Shown: positions 8,632-17,561 of the stretch, piece after piece
Layout: each line of letters opens with the position of its first letter
Numbering within the stretch: the stretch's first letter is position 1
Translations under genes and position numbers: made by a program
Assembly (NCBI RefSeq): GCF_004355005.1
Contig: NZ_SMSJ01000028.1
Location: 1-64,000 of the forward strand
Length of the DNA stretch: 64,000 nt
DNA from: Dankookia rubra
Lineage (GTDB): Bacteria > Pseudomonadota > Alphaproteobacteria > Acetobacterales > Acetobacteraceae
Direction of reading: 5' to 3'
The notes under the pieces: generated by a model
Told to the model about the DNA's origin: nothing
Databases searched by the model: none
What the model saw: only the letters and a program-made list of their open reading frames with translations

Positions 8632-9870
8632 TCATCCTACCTCGTTCGGCCCACCACCAACACTCGTACCGCACCCCCTGGTGATCAGCAGCGCCGCCAG
8701 GAGCAGCGCACCGGCGGCCAGCAGCGATGGCGCGGCAAAGCCGCCAGTGCGGTCGAGCAGCAGCCCGGCCATCACCGGCCCGGCAATCTGCCCCACCCCG
8801 AAGCCTGCCGTCGTCAGGGCAAAGGCACGCCGCTGGTCATCCGGCGCCAGGGCACGGGCCGCCGCGAAGCCGAGCGCCGTGATCCCCATGAAGGTGCCGC
8901 CCAGCAACGCTGCCGCCAGCAGCGCCCCGGCCGGTGTCGTCCAGAGCCCACCCGCGGCAACGCCCAGGGCCTCCAGCAGGCAGGCTGCGGCATAGGCGCG
9001 CCTTGGGCCGAACCGGGTGCCCGCCCAGCCCCAGGCAGCAGTCGAGGGCAGGGCGGCGAGCCCGACGAGGAGCCAGACCGCCGGCTCCAGCACCTGCGCC
9101 TCAGGGCTTGCCCGAACCACGGCAACGAGGAAAGTTGCGGTGACGACATAGCCGAAGCCGAACAGCCCATGACACAGCGCCAGCCGTCCAAGACCGGACG
9201 GGCGACGCGCGGCGGGTGCAGCGACGCTGGTGGGTCGTGGGGCGGTAGCCTCGCCAGGCACGAGCCAGACCACCAGGGGGACCACTGCGGCCGCCGTTCC
9301 TCCCACCACCAGCCAGAGCATGCGCCAGTCAGCACCGGCCTTTTCCAGCGCGGTGACCAGTGCCGCTGAAGCGGCGATGCCGAGGCCAACGCCGGCAAAG
9401 TGCAGCGCCGAGAGGCTGCCACGGCCCGCCGCGGTAAGGTGATCGAGGACCAGGGCCGAGCCGAGGACCAGCACGAAGGCGCTGGCCGTGCCGCCGATCA
9501 GTCGCAGCAGGAGGAAGCCTGGCAGCGATCCGGCCATCCCCATGCCCGCCGTCGTAGCCGCCCCGAGGAGCAGCGAGCCCAGGAACCAGGCCCGGCGGCT
9601 CCCGGGCAGCCGGGGCGCCGCGGCGGCCAGTGCGCCAGCGAGGTAGCCGACGAAGTTGGCCGAGGCGATCAGCCCCGCCCGCGCCTTGCTCAGGTCCAAG
9701 GCCTCGATCATGGCCGGCAAGATGGGGGTGTAGGCAAAGCGGCCGATGCCCATGGCAGAGGCCAAGGCCAGCATGCCGCCGAGTGCGACCAGGCCCGGGC
9801 GGACCGTTCTTTCGCTGCCGGCGGCACTCAGACGCCGCAACACCGTACCCGACCCACTCATCGTCTCCAC
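8632..9870 (-). CDS. YbfB/YjiJ-family MFS transporter
   Basis: A 412-residue integral membrane protein with about 12 helices of the major facilitator superfamily. The N-terminal helix sequence MGIGRFAYTPILPAMIEAL is the hallmark of the YbfB/YjiJ group. A loop-2-3-like GYLAGALAAA and a duplicated second half are visible. Transported substrates of this group are poorly defined. It lies between a LysR regulator upstream (104-base gap) and the TAXI binding protein downstream (66 bases), all on one strand, so the upstream LysR protein is a plausible controller. An internal ATG four codons in is an alternative start. Confidence 0.87.
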   Translation of the reverse strand: METMSGSGTVLRRLSAAGSERTVRPGLVALGGMLALASAMGIGRFAYTPILPAMIEALDLSKARAGLIASANFVGYLAGALAAAAPRLPGSRRAWFLGSLLLGAATTAGMGMAGSLPGFLLLRLIGGTASAFVLVLGSALVLDHLTAAGRGSLSALHFAGVGLGIAASAALVTALEKAGADWRMLWLVVGGTAAAVVPLVVWLVPGEATAPRPTSVAAPAARRPSGLGRLALCHGLFGFGYVVTATFLVAVVRASPEAQVLEPAVWLLVGLAALPSTAAWGWAGTRFGPRRAYAAACLLEALGVAAGGLWTTPAGALLAAALLGGTFMGITALGFAAARALAPDDQRRAFALTTAGFGVGQIAGPVMAGLLLDRTGGFAAPSLLAAGALLLAALLITRGCGTSVGGGPNEVG

Positions 9871-9974
9871 CTTCTCTGCCGTGCCCGGATGGGCAGCGCC
9901 AGGCTGGCCCGAACAAGCAGCCAGGAAAAGCGATTGCCTTTGATGGCTGGCATCTCCCCGGCAGATGGGGCCGG

Positions 9975-10868
9975 CTACTCGGCTGCAGCCTCTAGGCCCT
10001 GGCTGCTTGGTGGCCAGACCATCTCGAGGAAGGCGACGAGCGCGCTGGACCGGTAGGCATCATGCCGCCGCACGAACACCGTCTCGACCCGGGCGTCGCG
10101 GGCTGGCAGCGCGTGCAGAGCGACCCGTCCCTCGCGCCAGACCGGTTCGACCAGGGCCCGCGGCAGCAACGTCACCCCGAGCCCTGCCGCCACGCAGCCG
10201 AAGATTGCCTCGAGGGTGCCGAACTCCAGCACCCGGACGACCGGGATGCCGCGCCGCGCCAGCACCTCCTCCAGCCGCTGGCGATAGGAGCAGCCGCGGC
10301 GCAGCACCACGATCCGGAGGTCCCCCCGCCCGGCCAGCGCGTCCAGCGACCCGATCGCGGGCGCCGAGAGCAGCGCCAGCTCCTCCACGAAGACGGTCTC
10401 CGCTTCCAGCTCCGGATGCGCCACCGGGCCGCAGACGAAGGCACCCTCCAGCCGGTGGTCGAGGACCTGCTCCAGCAGTTCGCCGGTCGTCCCGGTCCGC
10501 AGGGTCAGATCGACCATGGGATGGGCGGCCGCGAAGGTGGTCAGGGCCGGGGCGAGGTGCAGCGCGGCGGTGGTCTCGAGCGAGCCCAGGACCAGCGCCC
10601 CCTGCGGCGTGCCGTCATCGAGCACGGCACGGCGGGCATCGTCGAGCAGACGTGCCATGTGGCGTGCGAAGGGAAGCAGCCGCTGCCCGGCCGGCGTCGG
10701 CTCGACCCCGCGGGCATGCCGGCGAAACAGCGGTGTCCCAAGCTCGTCCTCAAGCCGGCGCATCCGGGCGGTCACGTTGGACTGCACCGTGTGCAGCTCC
10801 GTTGCGGCCCGGCCCATGCCGCCCAATCGCAGCACGGCTTCGAACACCCTCAGGTCTGCAGCGTCCAT
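9975..10868 (-). CDS. LysR-family transcriptional regulator
   Basis: A 297-residue LTTR. The winged helix-turn-helix occupies residues 1-60 (LRVFEAVLRLGGMGRAATEL … QSNVTARMRRLEDELG … LFRRHARG) and is followed by a periplasmic-binding-protein-like effector domain. Its gene starts 30 bases after the stop of a second LysR gene and ends 104 bases before the YbfB-type MFS transporter. Control of the transporter/TAXI pair is likely from position but cannot be shown. The ATG at 10868 gives the usual short N-terminus (MDAADLRVFEAV). Confidence 0.9.
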   Translation of the reverse strand: MDAADLRVFEAVLRLGGMGRAATELHTVQSNVTARMRRLEDELGTPLFRRHARGVEPTPAGQRLLPFARHMARLLDDARRAVLDDGTPQGALVLGSLETTAALHLAPALTTFAAAHPMVDLTLRTGTTGELLEQVLDHRLEGAFVCGPVAHPELEAETVFVEELALLSAPAIGSLDALAGRGDLRIVVLRRGCSYRQRLEEVLARRGIPVVRVLEFGTLEAIFGCVAAGLGVTLLPRALVEPVWREGRVALHALPARDARVETVFVRRHDAYRSSALVAFLEMVWPPSSQGLEAAAE

Positions 10869-10898
10869 GCTGCTCCGCTCCTCGCCGGCAACTTTATC

Positions 10899-11744
10899 CT
10901 AACCGGAGTTGTCGGCACCTGCGACGCTTCGTAGCCCTTCGAGCGCCTGCCGGATGAGGTCGGCATCGCCTGTTTCGGCGTGCACGGCATAGGCGGGGTG
11001 GAGAAACTCCGGGGCGCCCGGCACCAGCGCGAGACGGCCGCTCTCCAGGTGCGACCGAACCGCGCCCATGCGGAAATACCCGGACCCGCCCGCCTCCAGG
11101 ATGAAGCCGAGCCCGAGCGGGCCGAAGGCGGAATGGAGCACCGGGTCGCCCCCGGCGATCGCGTCCGCGCCCTGGCCAAGGGAGAATTCCGGACCCCAGT
11201 CCACCTGGACATAGCCTGGTTGTCCGGCGCCGGGCGGCGTGACCACCATCACGAGCCTTTCCTCAACCAGGAGCTCGACCCTGAGCCCCGCCCGGTAGCG
11301 CGGGGCGTAGAGCACCGCGATGTCGAGGATTCCGTCGGCCACCCGCTCCATGAGGTCCTCCGGCAGGCCGACATGCGCGCGGAGCGCCACATCCGGCGCC
11401 GCGCGATGCATCCACAGCAGCCAACGCAGCAGGAGCGGATCCCAGAGGCTGAGCTCCGCGCCCACCGCGAGCACCGCCCGCCGCCCCGGCGGCACCGCCA
11501 CCGCGTGCCGCGCCCGTTCCCAGAGCTGCACCAGGGCCGGCGCATGCTGGAGGAACTGCTCTCCCGCCGGGGTCAGCGAAGCCCCGGTCTTGTTGCGCAC
11601 GAAGAGCGGCCGGCGAAGCTGCTCCTCGAGTGATCGCACCCGCGCGCTGACGGCTGTCTGGCTGAGGTTCAGGCGCTCGGCGGCGCGGACGAAGCTGCCC
11701 GCGGCGACAATGGCGAGGAAGGTGCGGGCCAGCTCGACATCCAT
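10899..11744 (-). CDS. LysR-family transcriptional regulator divergent from xdhC
   Basis: A 281-residue LTTR opening MDVELARTFLAIVAAGSF, with the recognition helix in NLSQTAVSARVRSLEEQL and an effector domain behind it. The ATG at 11744 gives the normal family start; an ATG at 11756 would add four residues, and longer versions have no support. It is divergent from the xdhC operon, with two perfect palindromes in the 138-base gap. This is the classic arrangement of an autoregulated LysR that also drives the opposite operon. The co-inducer is unknown. Confidence 0.9.
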   Translation of the reverse strand: MDVELARTFLAIVAAGSFVRAAERLNLSQTAVSARVRSLEEQLRRPLFVRNKTGASLTPAGEQFLQHAPALVQLWERARHAVAVPPGRRAVLAVGAELSLWDPLLLRWLLWMHRAAPDVALRAHVGLPEDLMERVADGILDIAVLYAPRYRAGLRVELLVEERLVMVVTPPGAGQPGYVQVDWGPEFSLGQGADAIAGGDPVLHSAFGPLGLGFILEAGGSGYFRMGAVRSHLESGRLALVPGAPEFLHPAYAVHAETGDADLIRQALEGLRSVAGADNSG

Positions 11745-11882
11745 GGCGCTCTCCATTGCAAACTGCAAAATTCTTGCATTCATCCTGCGATGAATATCGA
11801 TTGTGTGTCGCCGCCGGCGCTCCAACATCCCCGTGGTCACCTCCCGGCAGCCGATGGGCCGCCGGATTCGGATGGGCTCGCC
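11745..11882. promoter_or_regulatory. Divergent LysR/xdhC control region with two palindromes
   Basis: Two perfect inverted repeats stand side by side. TGCAAAATTCTTGCA (11764-11778) has arms TGCAA/TTGCA and fits the T-Nx-A style of LysR boxes. TTCATCCTGCGATGAA (11779-11794) has arms TTCATC/GATGAA. The region is AT-richer than its surroundings. Binding by the adjacent LysR protein, repressing its own gene and activating xdhC, is an inference from layout. Confidence 0.6.
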
Positions 11883-12773
11883 ATGGCCGATGAGAGAGCG
11901 CCGACCGACCTGCTGGACATCGCCCTGGCGCTGCGGGCGCGGCGCGAGGCCTATATCCTGGCCACCGTGGTCGAGACCGCGGGCTCCACCTCGGCCCGGC
12001 CGGGCGCCAAGGCGGTGATTGCCCGGGACGGCGCGGTGCTGGCCGGCTGGGTCGGCGGCGGCTGCGCTGAGGCGACCGTGCGCCAGGCCGCGCTGGAGTG
12101 CCTGCGTGAGGACCGGCCCCGGGTCATCGACCTCGATCTCGACGACGAGGTGCTGGGCGTCGGCATGCCCTGCGGCGGGAGCATGCGGGTCTATGTCGAG
12201 CCGGTGCAGCCGCAACCGACGCTCTGGGTGCTCGGGCACGGGCGGGTGGCGGAGTGCCTGTGCCGCTTCGGGGCGACGCTCGGCTTCCGCGTCGTCGTGG
12301 ACGACACACCGGCGCCCGAGCCGGCCCGGTTCCCGGACCCCGCCGAGATCATCGGCGACGACTACGACTACGCGCGTCTGACGCCCGCGGCCGAGGATGC
12401 CGTGGTGATCGCCACGCTGCACAAGGGCGACCACGTCTCCGCGGTTCGGGCGTTGCGGTCCCCGGCCCGGACCATCGCGCTGATCGCCAGCCGCAAGCGT
12501 GCGCTGCTGATCCTGGACTTCCTGGGCGGGGAGGGCTTCGCGGCGGAGGATCTGGCGCGGCTGCGCGCCCCGGCGGGGCTCGATCTCGGCGCGCTGACGC
12601 CGGAGGAGATCGCGCTCTCCGTCCTGGGGGAGATCGTCATGCTGCGGCGGGGCGGGACCGGGCTGCCGATCCGCGACAAGGCCGGTGCCGACCGCGCCGG
12701 GGCTCGGCACGGGAGGGCGCAACCGGGGACGGCCGGTGCAGCGGCCAGGCAACCGGCGGAGGCGCAGCCATGA
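11883..12773 (+). CDS. xdhC: XdhC/CoxI-family molybdoenzyme accessory protein
   Basis: A 296-residue XdhC-family protein. Such proteins bind molybdenum cofactor and promote its sulfuration and insertion into xanthine-dehydrogenase- or CODH-type enzymes. The N-terminal domain has ATVVETAGSTSARPGAKAV and WVGGGCAE, the conserved XdhC/CoxI signature. The C-terminal Rossmann domain begins at LWVLGHGRVAE. The ATG at 11883 is preferred over an upstream in-frame start because the domain begins within 15 residues. It leads a four-gene operon, but no molybdenum hydroxylase subunit genes are present in the window, so its client enzyme is elsewhere. Confidence 0.88.
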   Translation: MADERAPTDLLDIALALRARREAYILATVVETAGSTSARPGAKAVIARDGAVLAGWVGGGCAEATVRQAALECLREDRPRVIDLDLDDEVLGVGMPCGGSMRVYVEPVQPQPTLWVLGHGRVAECLCRFGATLGFRVVVDDTPAPEPARFPDPAEIIGDDYDYARLTPAAEDAVVIATLHKGDHVSAVRALRSPARTIALIASRKRALLILDFLGGEGFAAEDLARLRAPAGLDLGALTPEEIALSVLGEIVMLRRGGTGLPIRDKAGADRAGARHGRAQPGTAGAAARQPAEAQP

Positions 12774-12809
12774 GGCGCCGGGCGTGCCGGGTGGAACAGG
12801 GAGCTTGGG

Positions 12810-13253
12810 ATGACTGGCACGGAGCGGCGGATGCGACCGATGATCGCCCCACCGGAGGAGGACCCCAACGCGACCATCACCTGCAACTCGCCGCCCTGCT
12901 TCATGCATGAGCTCGACCCGGCCTATCTCGGCTATCTCGGACGGCACGAGGTCGCCACCCTGCTCGAGGACCTGCTCGCGGCGGAATGGTTCGGCACCTG
13001 GCTGGAGACGGCCAGGCTGCGGGCGATGCTACGGCGCCACCTCGGACGCCTCGGGGAAGCCCCTACGGCCAAGCCAGGCGGCGACGCCCGCGACCCTGCA
13101 GCGGCGTCGCCCGACGGCGGGCAGGACCGGCTGACGCGCCGGGTGCGTGCGGCCCTGCCGCGGCTGCATGACGACGCGCTGCGGCGTGACCTCGCCGACC
13201 TGCTCGGGATGATGGATCGCGACGTGCTGCGCCGCCGCCGCGACCCGGTCTAG
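12810..13253 (+). CDS. Small SPPC-motif protein (DUF6306-like)
   Basis: A 147-residue protein with the motif NSPPCFMHELDPAYLGYL near residues 27-44, followed by predicted helices and a basic C-terminal region. From memory this motif resembles the DUF6306-type proteins found beside 5-formyltetrahydrofolate cyclo-ligase genes; I could not check it. The Cys and His of the motif could bind a metal or an iron-sulfur/folate-linked group. It lies 36 bases after xdhC and 3 bases before the cyclo-ligase gene, so the three are co-transcribed. Function unknown. Confidence 0.65.
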   Translation: MTGTERRMRPMIAPPEEDPNATITCNSPPCFMHELDPAYLGYLGRHEVATLLEDLLAAEWFGTWLETARLRAMLRRHLGRLGEAPTAKPGGDARDPAAASPDGGQDRLTRRVRAALPRLHDDALRRDLADLLGMMDRDVLRRRRDPV

Positions 13254-13256
13254 CCC

Positions 13257-13895
13257 ATGCAGCGCTGGGAGGAGGTGCGCGCCTGGCGGAAGGCGCAGCG
13301 GAAGACGCTGATGGCGCAGCGGCTTTCCATCCCGCGCGACGAGCGGGCCAGGCGCGACGAGGCCATCACGGCCCGGCTTCGGCACCTGCTGCCGGCGCCC
13401 CGGGGGTGCATCGCCGTCTATTGGCCCTTCAAGGGGGAATACGACCCTCGGCCGCTGATGCGGTCGCTGCATGACCTTGGGGTGCGGCTCTCGCTTCCGG
13501 TCGTGGTGGAACGCGCGCGGCCGCTCGTGTTCCGGGAATGGCGACCTGGCATCCACTTGGTGCCGGGCATCTGGGACATCCCTGTTCCGGCGGAGGGTAC
13601 GGCCGTCCTTCCTGACGCAATCCTGGCACCGGTGGTCGGCTTCGACACACAGGGCTACCGGCTCGGCTATGGCGGCGGCTACTACGACCGGACGCTTGCC
13701 GCGTTGCCGGAACGGCCGCTGGTGATCGGCATCGGTTTCGAGCCGTCGTGGCTGGAGACGATTCACCCACAGCCGCACGACATTCCCATGGACCTGATTG
13801 TCACCGAACAGCGGGTGATCCGGATTGTCGACGCCGCGGCACGGCGCACCGGCGGAAGTCCGGTAGCTGACTGCGCGGTCCCGAAGGGCGGGTAG
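13257..13895 (+). CDS. 5-formyltetrahydrofolate cyclo-ligase family protein
   Basis: A 212-residue member of the 5-FTHF cyclo-ligase (MTHFS) family, which converts 5-formyl-THF to 5,10-methenyl-THF with ATP. The C-terminal signature GYRLGYGGGYYDRTLA is intact, as are the basic N-terminal helix (RAWRKAQRKTL) and the phosphate-binding context YWPFKGEYD. Pairing with xdhC and the SPPC protein suggests a paralogue specialised for this operon rather than the housekeeping enzyme. It starts three bases after the previous stop, indicating translational coupling. Confidence 0.85.
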   Translation: MQRWEEVRAWRKAQRKTLMAQRLSIPRDERARRDEAITARLRHLLPAPRGCIAVYWPFKGEYDPRPLMRSLHDLGVRLSLPVVVERARPLVFREWRPGIHLVPGIWDIPVPAEGTAVLPDAILAPVVGFDTQGYRLGYGGGYYDRTLAALPERPLVIGIGFEPSWLETIHPQPHDIPMDLIVTEQRVIRIVDAAARRTGGSPVADCAVPKGG

Positions 13896-13906
13896 GCAAG
13901 GGAGGT

Positions 13907-14392
13907 ATGCCAGTGAGCGACAAGATCGCATCGGCGGGGCTGCGGGAAATGCTGGGAGACGCGGTACTCGGGGCGGTATCGGACGCCATCGTCTACGCGG
14001 ATCGTGAGGGCCTGATTTGCTTCTGGAACCCGGGCGCTGAACGCCTGTTCGGCTTCGCTGCTGCGGAGGCGGTGGGCCGATCGGTAGACCTCATCATCCC
14101 CGAACCGCAGCGTGCCCGGCACTGGGCCGGCTTCCGTAAGGTCATGGACACTGGCGAGAGCCGATATGGCCAAGGCGACATCCTCGCCGTACCCGGTCTG
14201 CGCAAAGATGGTACGCGCATCTCACTCGAGTTCACGATCGTGCCGATCCATGCGCAGGGCGGCCGAATGGAGGGAATGATTGCCATCATGCGTGACGTCA
14301 CCCGCCGGTTCGAGGAGACGCGCGCCCTGAAGCGCGAGAACGCCGCCTTGCGGGAGCGGCCAGACACGGCGCCGGCGCGGCAAAGCGTTTGA
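13907..14392 (+). CDS. Single-domain PAS protein
   Basis: A 161-residue soluble protein consisting of one PAS domain (about 20-140): AVSDAIVYADREGLICFWN, GAERLFGF, RKDGTRISLEF and the C-terminal RDVTRRFEETR, ending in a short helix. There is no kinase, cyclase or DNA-binding output, so it would act through partners. A heme or flavin cofactor cannot be predicted; no flavin-binding LOV Cys motif is seen. It starts 11 bases after the cyclo-ligase gene and closes the xdhC operon, converging with the GH15 gene. Confidence 0.85.
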   Translation: MPVSDKIASAGLREMLGDAVLGAVSDAIVYADREGLICFWNPGAERLFGFAAAEAVGRSVDLIIPEPQRARHWAGFRKVMDTGESRYGQGDILAVPGLRKDGTRISLEFTIVPIHAQGGRMEGMIAIMRDVTRRFEETRALKRENAALRERPDTAPARQSV

Positions 14393-14406
14393 ACTCCGAG
14401 GTGGTT

Positions 14407-16278
14407 TCAAGCCGGACCGGTCTTGGCGTCACTGGCGCGGCGTTGGGCTGGACCCTGGGCCAGGGTCAGGTTCTGCGCCGTGTTGATCAAGCCGATATGT
14501 GAAAAGGCCTGCGGGAAGTTGCCGAGTTGGCGGCGTGCCCGCGGGTCATACTCCTCAGCCATAAGTCCGACGTCGTTGCGGATGTTAAGTAGCCGCTCGA
14601 AGATCTCCGCTGCCTCGTCCTGGCGGCCCAGCAGTGCCAAGGCATCGGCCAGCCAGAAGGTGCATGGAAGGAACGCACCTTCCCCGCCGGCTAGTCCGTC
14701 GACGCCAGTCTCCGGTCGATAGCGCTGCACGAACCCGTCGACCGTCAGCTCGCGTGCGATCGCCTCCACGGTGCCGATGATCCGCGGATCCGACGGCGGC
14801 AAAAAGCCAACTGTTGGCATGAGCAGCAGCGAGGCGTCGAGATCGTCTCCGCCATAATGCTGTACGAAGCTGTTGCGCTTGGCGCTGTAGCCATTGCGGC
14901 AGATGTCGTCATGGATCCTGGCGCGCAGGGTGCGCCATACCTCGACCGGTCCCTCAAGCCCGTACTGCTCGACGCCCGAGATCGCGCGGTCGACCCCGAC
15001 CCAGGCCATCAGCTTCGAGTGGGTGAAGTGTCGTCGTGGCCCGCGCACCTCCCAAATGCCGCTGTCGGGCTCGCTCCATTTCCCGGCGATGAACCGCATC
15101 AGCACCGTCTGCATCCGCCACGCCTCGGCATCCGGCTCGACATTGTATTTGCGGGCGACGTGCAACGCGTCCATCAGCTCGCCATACACATCGAGCTGGA
15201 ACTGCTCTTGGGCGCCGTTGCCGATGCGCACGGGGCGGCTGCCTTCGTAGCCTTTCAGCCATGGCAGCTCCAACTCCGGCAAGCGGCGCTCGCCAGCCAA
15301 TCCATACATGATCTGCATCTCCTCCGGTCGCCCGGCGGCGGAGCGCAGCAGCCAGCGCCGCCACGCCACGGCCTCCTCGGTGTAGCCGGAGCTCAGCAGC
15401 GAATAGAGGGTCAGGGTAGCATCGCGGATCCAGCAGTAGCGGTAATCCCAGTTCCGCACGCCGCCTATCTCCTCCGGCAGCGACGTCGTAGGCGCGGCGA
15501 CGATGCCGCCAGTTGGACTGAAGGTCAGCGCTTTGAGCGTGATAAGAGACCGCTGCACGGCGTCGGTCCAAGGTCCGCTGTAGGTGCACCTGGCCGACCA
15601 GTCGCGCCACCAGCGGGCGCTGCATTCAAGCAGAACCTCGGGGTGCTGAACCGGTGGCTCGGGCCGGTGCGACTTGTACCAGCACAGGGAAAACGGAGTG
15701 CTCTGCCCCTCCCGTACCGTGAACTCCGCCGTCGTGGTGAAATCCTGGTTGGACAACTCAACCGGCGACCACAATTGCAAGGCATTGGGGCCGGCGATGG
15801 CCTGGAGGCCGTAGGGCCGGCGCCGCAGCCAGGGAACGACATGGCCGTAGTCGAACCGGAACACCGCCTCCAGGCGCATCGGCACCTCCCCGCGGAGGCC
15901 GCGCACGATCCGGACGATGTCAACTTCATCCTCGCTGCTAGGTAGCGGCATGAAGTCGGTGACAACGACCGCGCCTGTCTCCGTCTCGAACTCGGTATCG
16001 AGGATCAGCGTGCCGTCGCGATAGCGCCGTGACACCGCCCGGATCTCACCTGCGGGAGCGATCCGCCAGCGACCATTCTCGGGCCCGCCCAGGAGTGCCG
16101 CGAAGCAGGCGCCGCTGTCGAAGCGCGGTGCGCAGAGCCAGTCGATCGAGCCGTTCTTCCCCACGAGCGCGGCGGTGAAGGTGTCCCCCAGCAACGCGTA
16201 GTCCTCGATGCGCAGCGTCTCCGCCGCGGCATGCGCACCTGCCGGAGGTGGGGCAGCCTTCTGCGTTGCTCTAGCCAT
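14407..16278 (-). CDS. Glycoside hydrolase family 15 (glucoamylase/trehalase-like)
   Basis: A 623-residue GH15 enzyme. The N-terminal signature IEDYALLGDTFTAALVGKNGSIDWLCAPRFDS belongs to the bacterial GH15 group that includes trehalases and glucoamylase-like proteins. The (alpha/alpha)6 barrel follows, with GVRNWDYRYCWIRDATLTL, which carries part of the substrate-binding and general-acid region. No signal peptide is present, so it should act in the cytoplasm on trehalose or alpha-glucans. Length is typical. It converges with the PAS gene 14 bases away, and an exported propeller gene lies upstream on the same strand 110 bases away. Exact sugar specificity cannot be read from sequence. Confidence 0.9.
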   Translation of the reverse strand: MARATQKAAPPPAGAHAAAETLRIEDYALLGDTFTAALVGKNGSIDWLCAPRFDSGACFAALLGGPENGRWRIAPAGEIRAVSRRYRDGTLILDTEFETETGAVVVTDFMPLPSSEDEVDIVRIVRGLRGEVPMRLEAVFRFDYGHVVPWLRRRPYGLQAIAGPNALQLWSPVELSNQDFTTTAEFTVREGQSTPFSLCWYKSHRPEPPVQHPEVLLECSARWWRDWSARCTYSGPWTDAVQRSLITLKALTFSPTGGIVAAPTTSLPEEIGGVRNWDYRYCWIRDATLTLYSLLSSGYTEEAVAWRRWLLRSAAGRPEEMQIMYGLAGERRLPELELPWLKGYEGSRPVRIGNGAQEQFQLDVYGELMDALHVARKYNVEPDAEAWRMQTVLMRFIAGKWSEPDSGIWEVRGPRRHFTHSKLMAWVGVDRAISGVEQYGLEGPVEVWRTLRARIHDDICRNGYSAKRNSFVQHYGGDDLDASLLLMPTVGFLPPSDPRIIGTVEAIARELTVDGFVQRYRPETGVDGLAGGEGAFLPCTFWLADALALLGRQDEAAEIFERLLNIRNDVGLMAEEYDPRARRQLGNFPQAFSHIGLINTAQNLTLAQGPAQRRASDAKTGPA

Positions 16279-16388
16279 TATCGCGGAACCCGGGGTTCAG
16301 CATCATGCCGCTCGCCTTCCCTGCCTTGCCCGTGATTGCCAACAACTGCAGTTCGGAAACCTCAGTGTGGCGTCAGCCCAGGCCACCT

Positions 16389-17561
16389 CTACCGCACGCT
16401 CATCCGTGCGGAGGCCGGGTGCCCCGACACCTTGAAGCGTTTGCCCGTATCGACAACGTCCCCGCCTTCAACCCGAAAGACCGAGAAGTCGCCGTCGATG
16501 AAGTTGCCGACGTAGAGATAACGTCCATCTGGCGTGAACAGGACGGCCTCGGGCAGACCTCCGACCTCGATCTCCCGCACCTTCGTCACGCGTTTGCCGT
16601 CGATCCTTAGAATGTCGATGGCCCCGTTCCGATTGTAGAAGAACGCTTTTCTCGAAGCGTTCGATCCGCGCAGGATCGCGGCCACGGCCAAGTCGCCCTT
16701 CGGGCTGATTGCAAGACCCTCCGGACCGTCACCGACCACGACACGGTCGATCACCCGGGGCGGCTGAGCCTCAAGGTCCACGACGCTCACCGTGTCAACG
16801 CTGCCGTCGGACGCACCCGCATTCCCGTTGTCGGCCGTGAGCGCGATCCGTCCGTCAGGGCTCACTGCAACATTGTAAGGCCAGGGACCTGTCGGCAAGT
16901 CGAGCTTGTTGTAGGTGACCTTGCCGCCGTTGACCTCGAGGATCGAGATCTTGCCGGATGGGAACTTCACCGCGAGCGCCCGCTTACCGTCCGGCGTGAA
17001 GACAACATGGGCGACTTGCTCGTTCATCGGCACCGTGTCGGCCAAGCGCACGTCGGTCCCCTTGATCGAGAGCACCGAGATCGAGTTGTCGCCTCGGTTG
17101 GCGACGAGCGCCATGTCGCCGCTCGGGCTGATGCTGAGACCCGATGGTTGCTTGCCAGCGTTGATTGTTGCGACCAGCTTCGGCGGGCTTGCGTTCAGGT
17201 CGAGCACGTGGATCTTGTCGTCGGGCACTTGCTTGAGTGCCTCACCTTCCTTGATCACGTCCACCGAGTCTGCGACGAGTGCAAGGCTGTTTGTGGGATC
17301 GATGGCGAGGTTCACCGGTGGGCCGACGACGGAGTTCTTGAGGGGCAGCGTGGCTATGACCCGCGGCGTCTCGGGCGCGGCGAGATCAAGGATCACAACG
17401 CTGTCCTGCCCAGGAAGCGAGAGAGCAAGCTTACCTTCGTCATCCCAGGCCACCTTTTCGTCGTTGCCGACAATCATGAATGGGGCGCCGAAGGCTGGCG
17501 CCATTCCAATCCAGACAAGGCTCGCGGCCGCGATCAAGCCGCCCATCGCCTTTGATGTCAT
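16389..17561 (-). CDS. Exported YVTN/WD40-like beta-propeller protein
   Basis: A 390-residue secreted protein. A signal peptide (MTSKAMGGLIAAASLVWIG, with cleavage after APAFG/A) precedes repeated blades with motifs such as GLSISPSGDMALVANRGDN, FTPDGKRALAVKF, AVSPDGRIALTADNGN, AISPKGDLAVA and FTPDGRYLYVGNF. This is the YVTN/cytochrome-D1-like seven-bladed propeller family. I chose the ATG at 17561 because GGGAGG lies about seven bases upstream and the signal peptide starts there; an upstream in-frame start adds a non-conserved leader. It probably acts in the periplasm in binding or scaffolding. No partner enzyme is adjacent. Confidence 0.85.
   Translation of the reverse strand: MTSKAMGGLIAAASLVWIGMAPAFGAPFMIVGNDEKVAWDDEGKLALSLPGQDSVVILDLAAPETPRVIATLPLKNSVVGPPVNLAIDPTNSLALVADSVDVIKEGEALKQVPDDKIHVLDLNASPPKLVATINAGKQPSGLSISPSGDMALVANRGDNSISVLSIKGTDVRLADTVPMNEQVAHVVFTPDGKRALAVKFPSGKISILEVNGGKVTYNKLDLPTGPWPYNVAVSPDGRIALTADNGNAGASDGSVDTVSVVDLEAQPPRVIDRVVVGDGPEGLAISPKGDLAVAAILRGSNASRKAFFYNRNGAIDILRIDGKRVTKVREIEVGGLPEAVLFTPDGRYLYVGNFIDGDFSVFRVEGGDVVDTGKRFKVSGHPASARMSVR

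Noticed and set aside
10899-12947. A 682-codon minus frame spanning the LysR gene and the xdhC region
   Set aside because: Only the last 281 codons match LysR; the rest is antisense to xdhC, so the long frame is a high-GC artefact.
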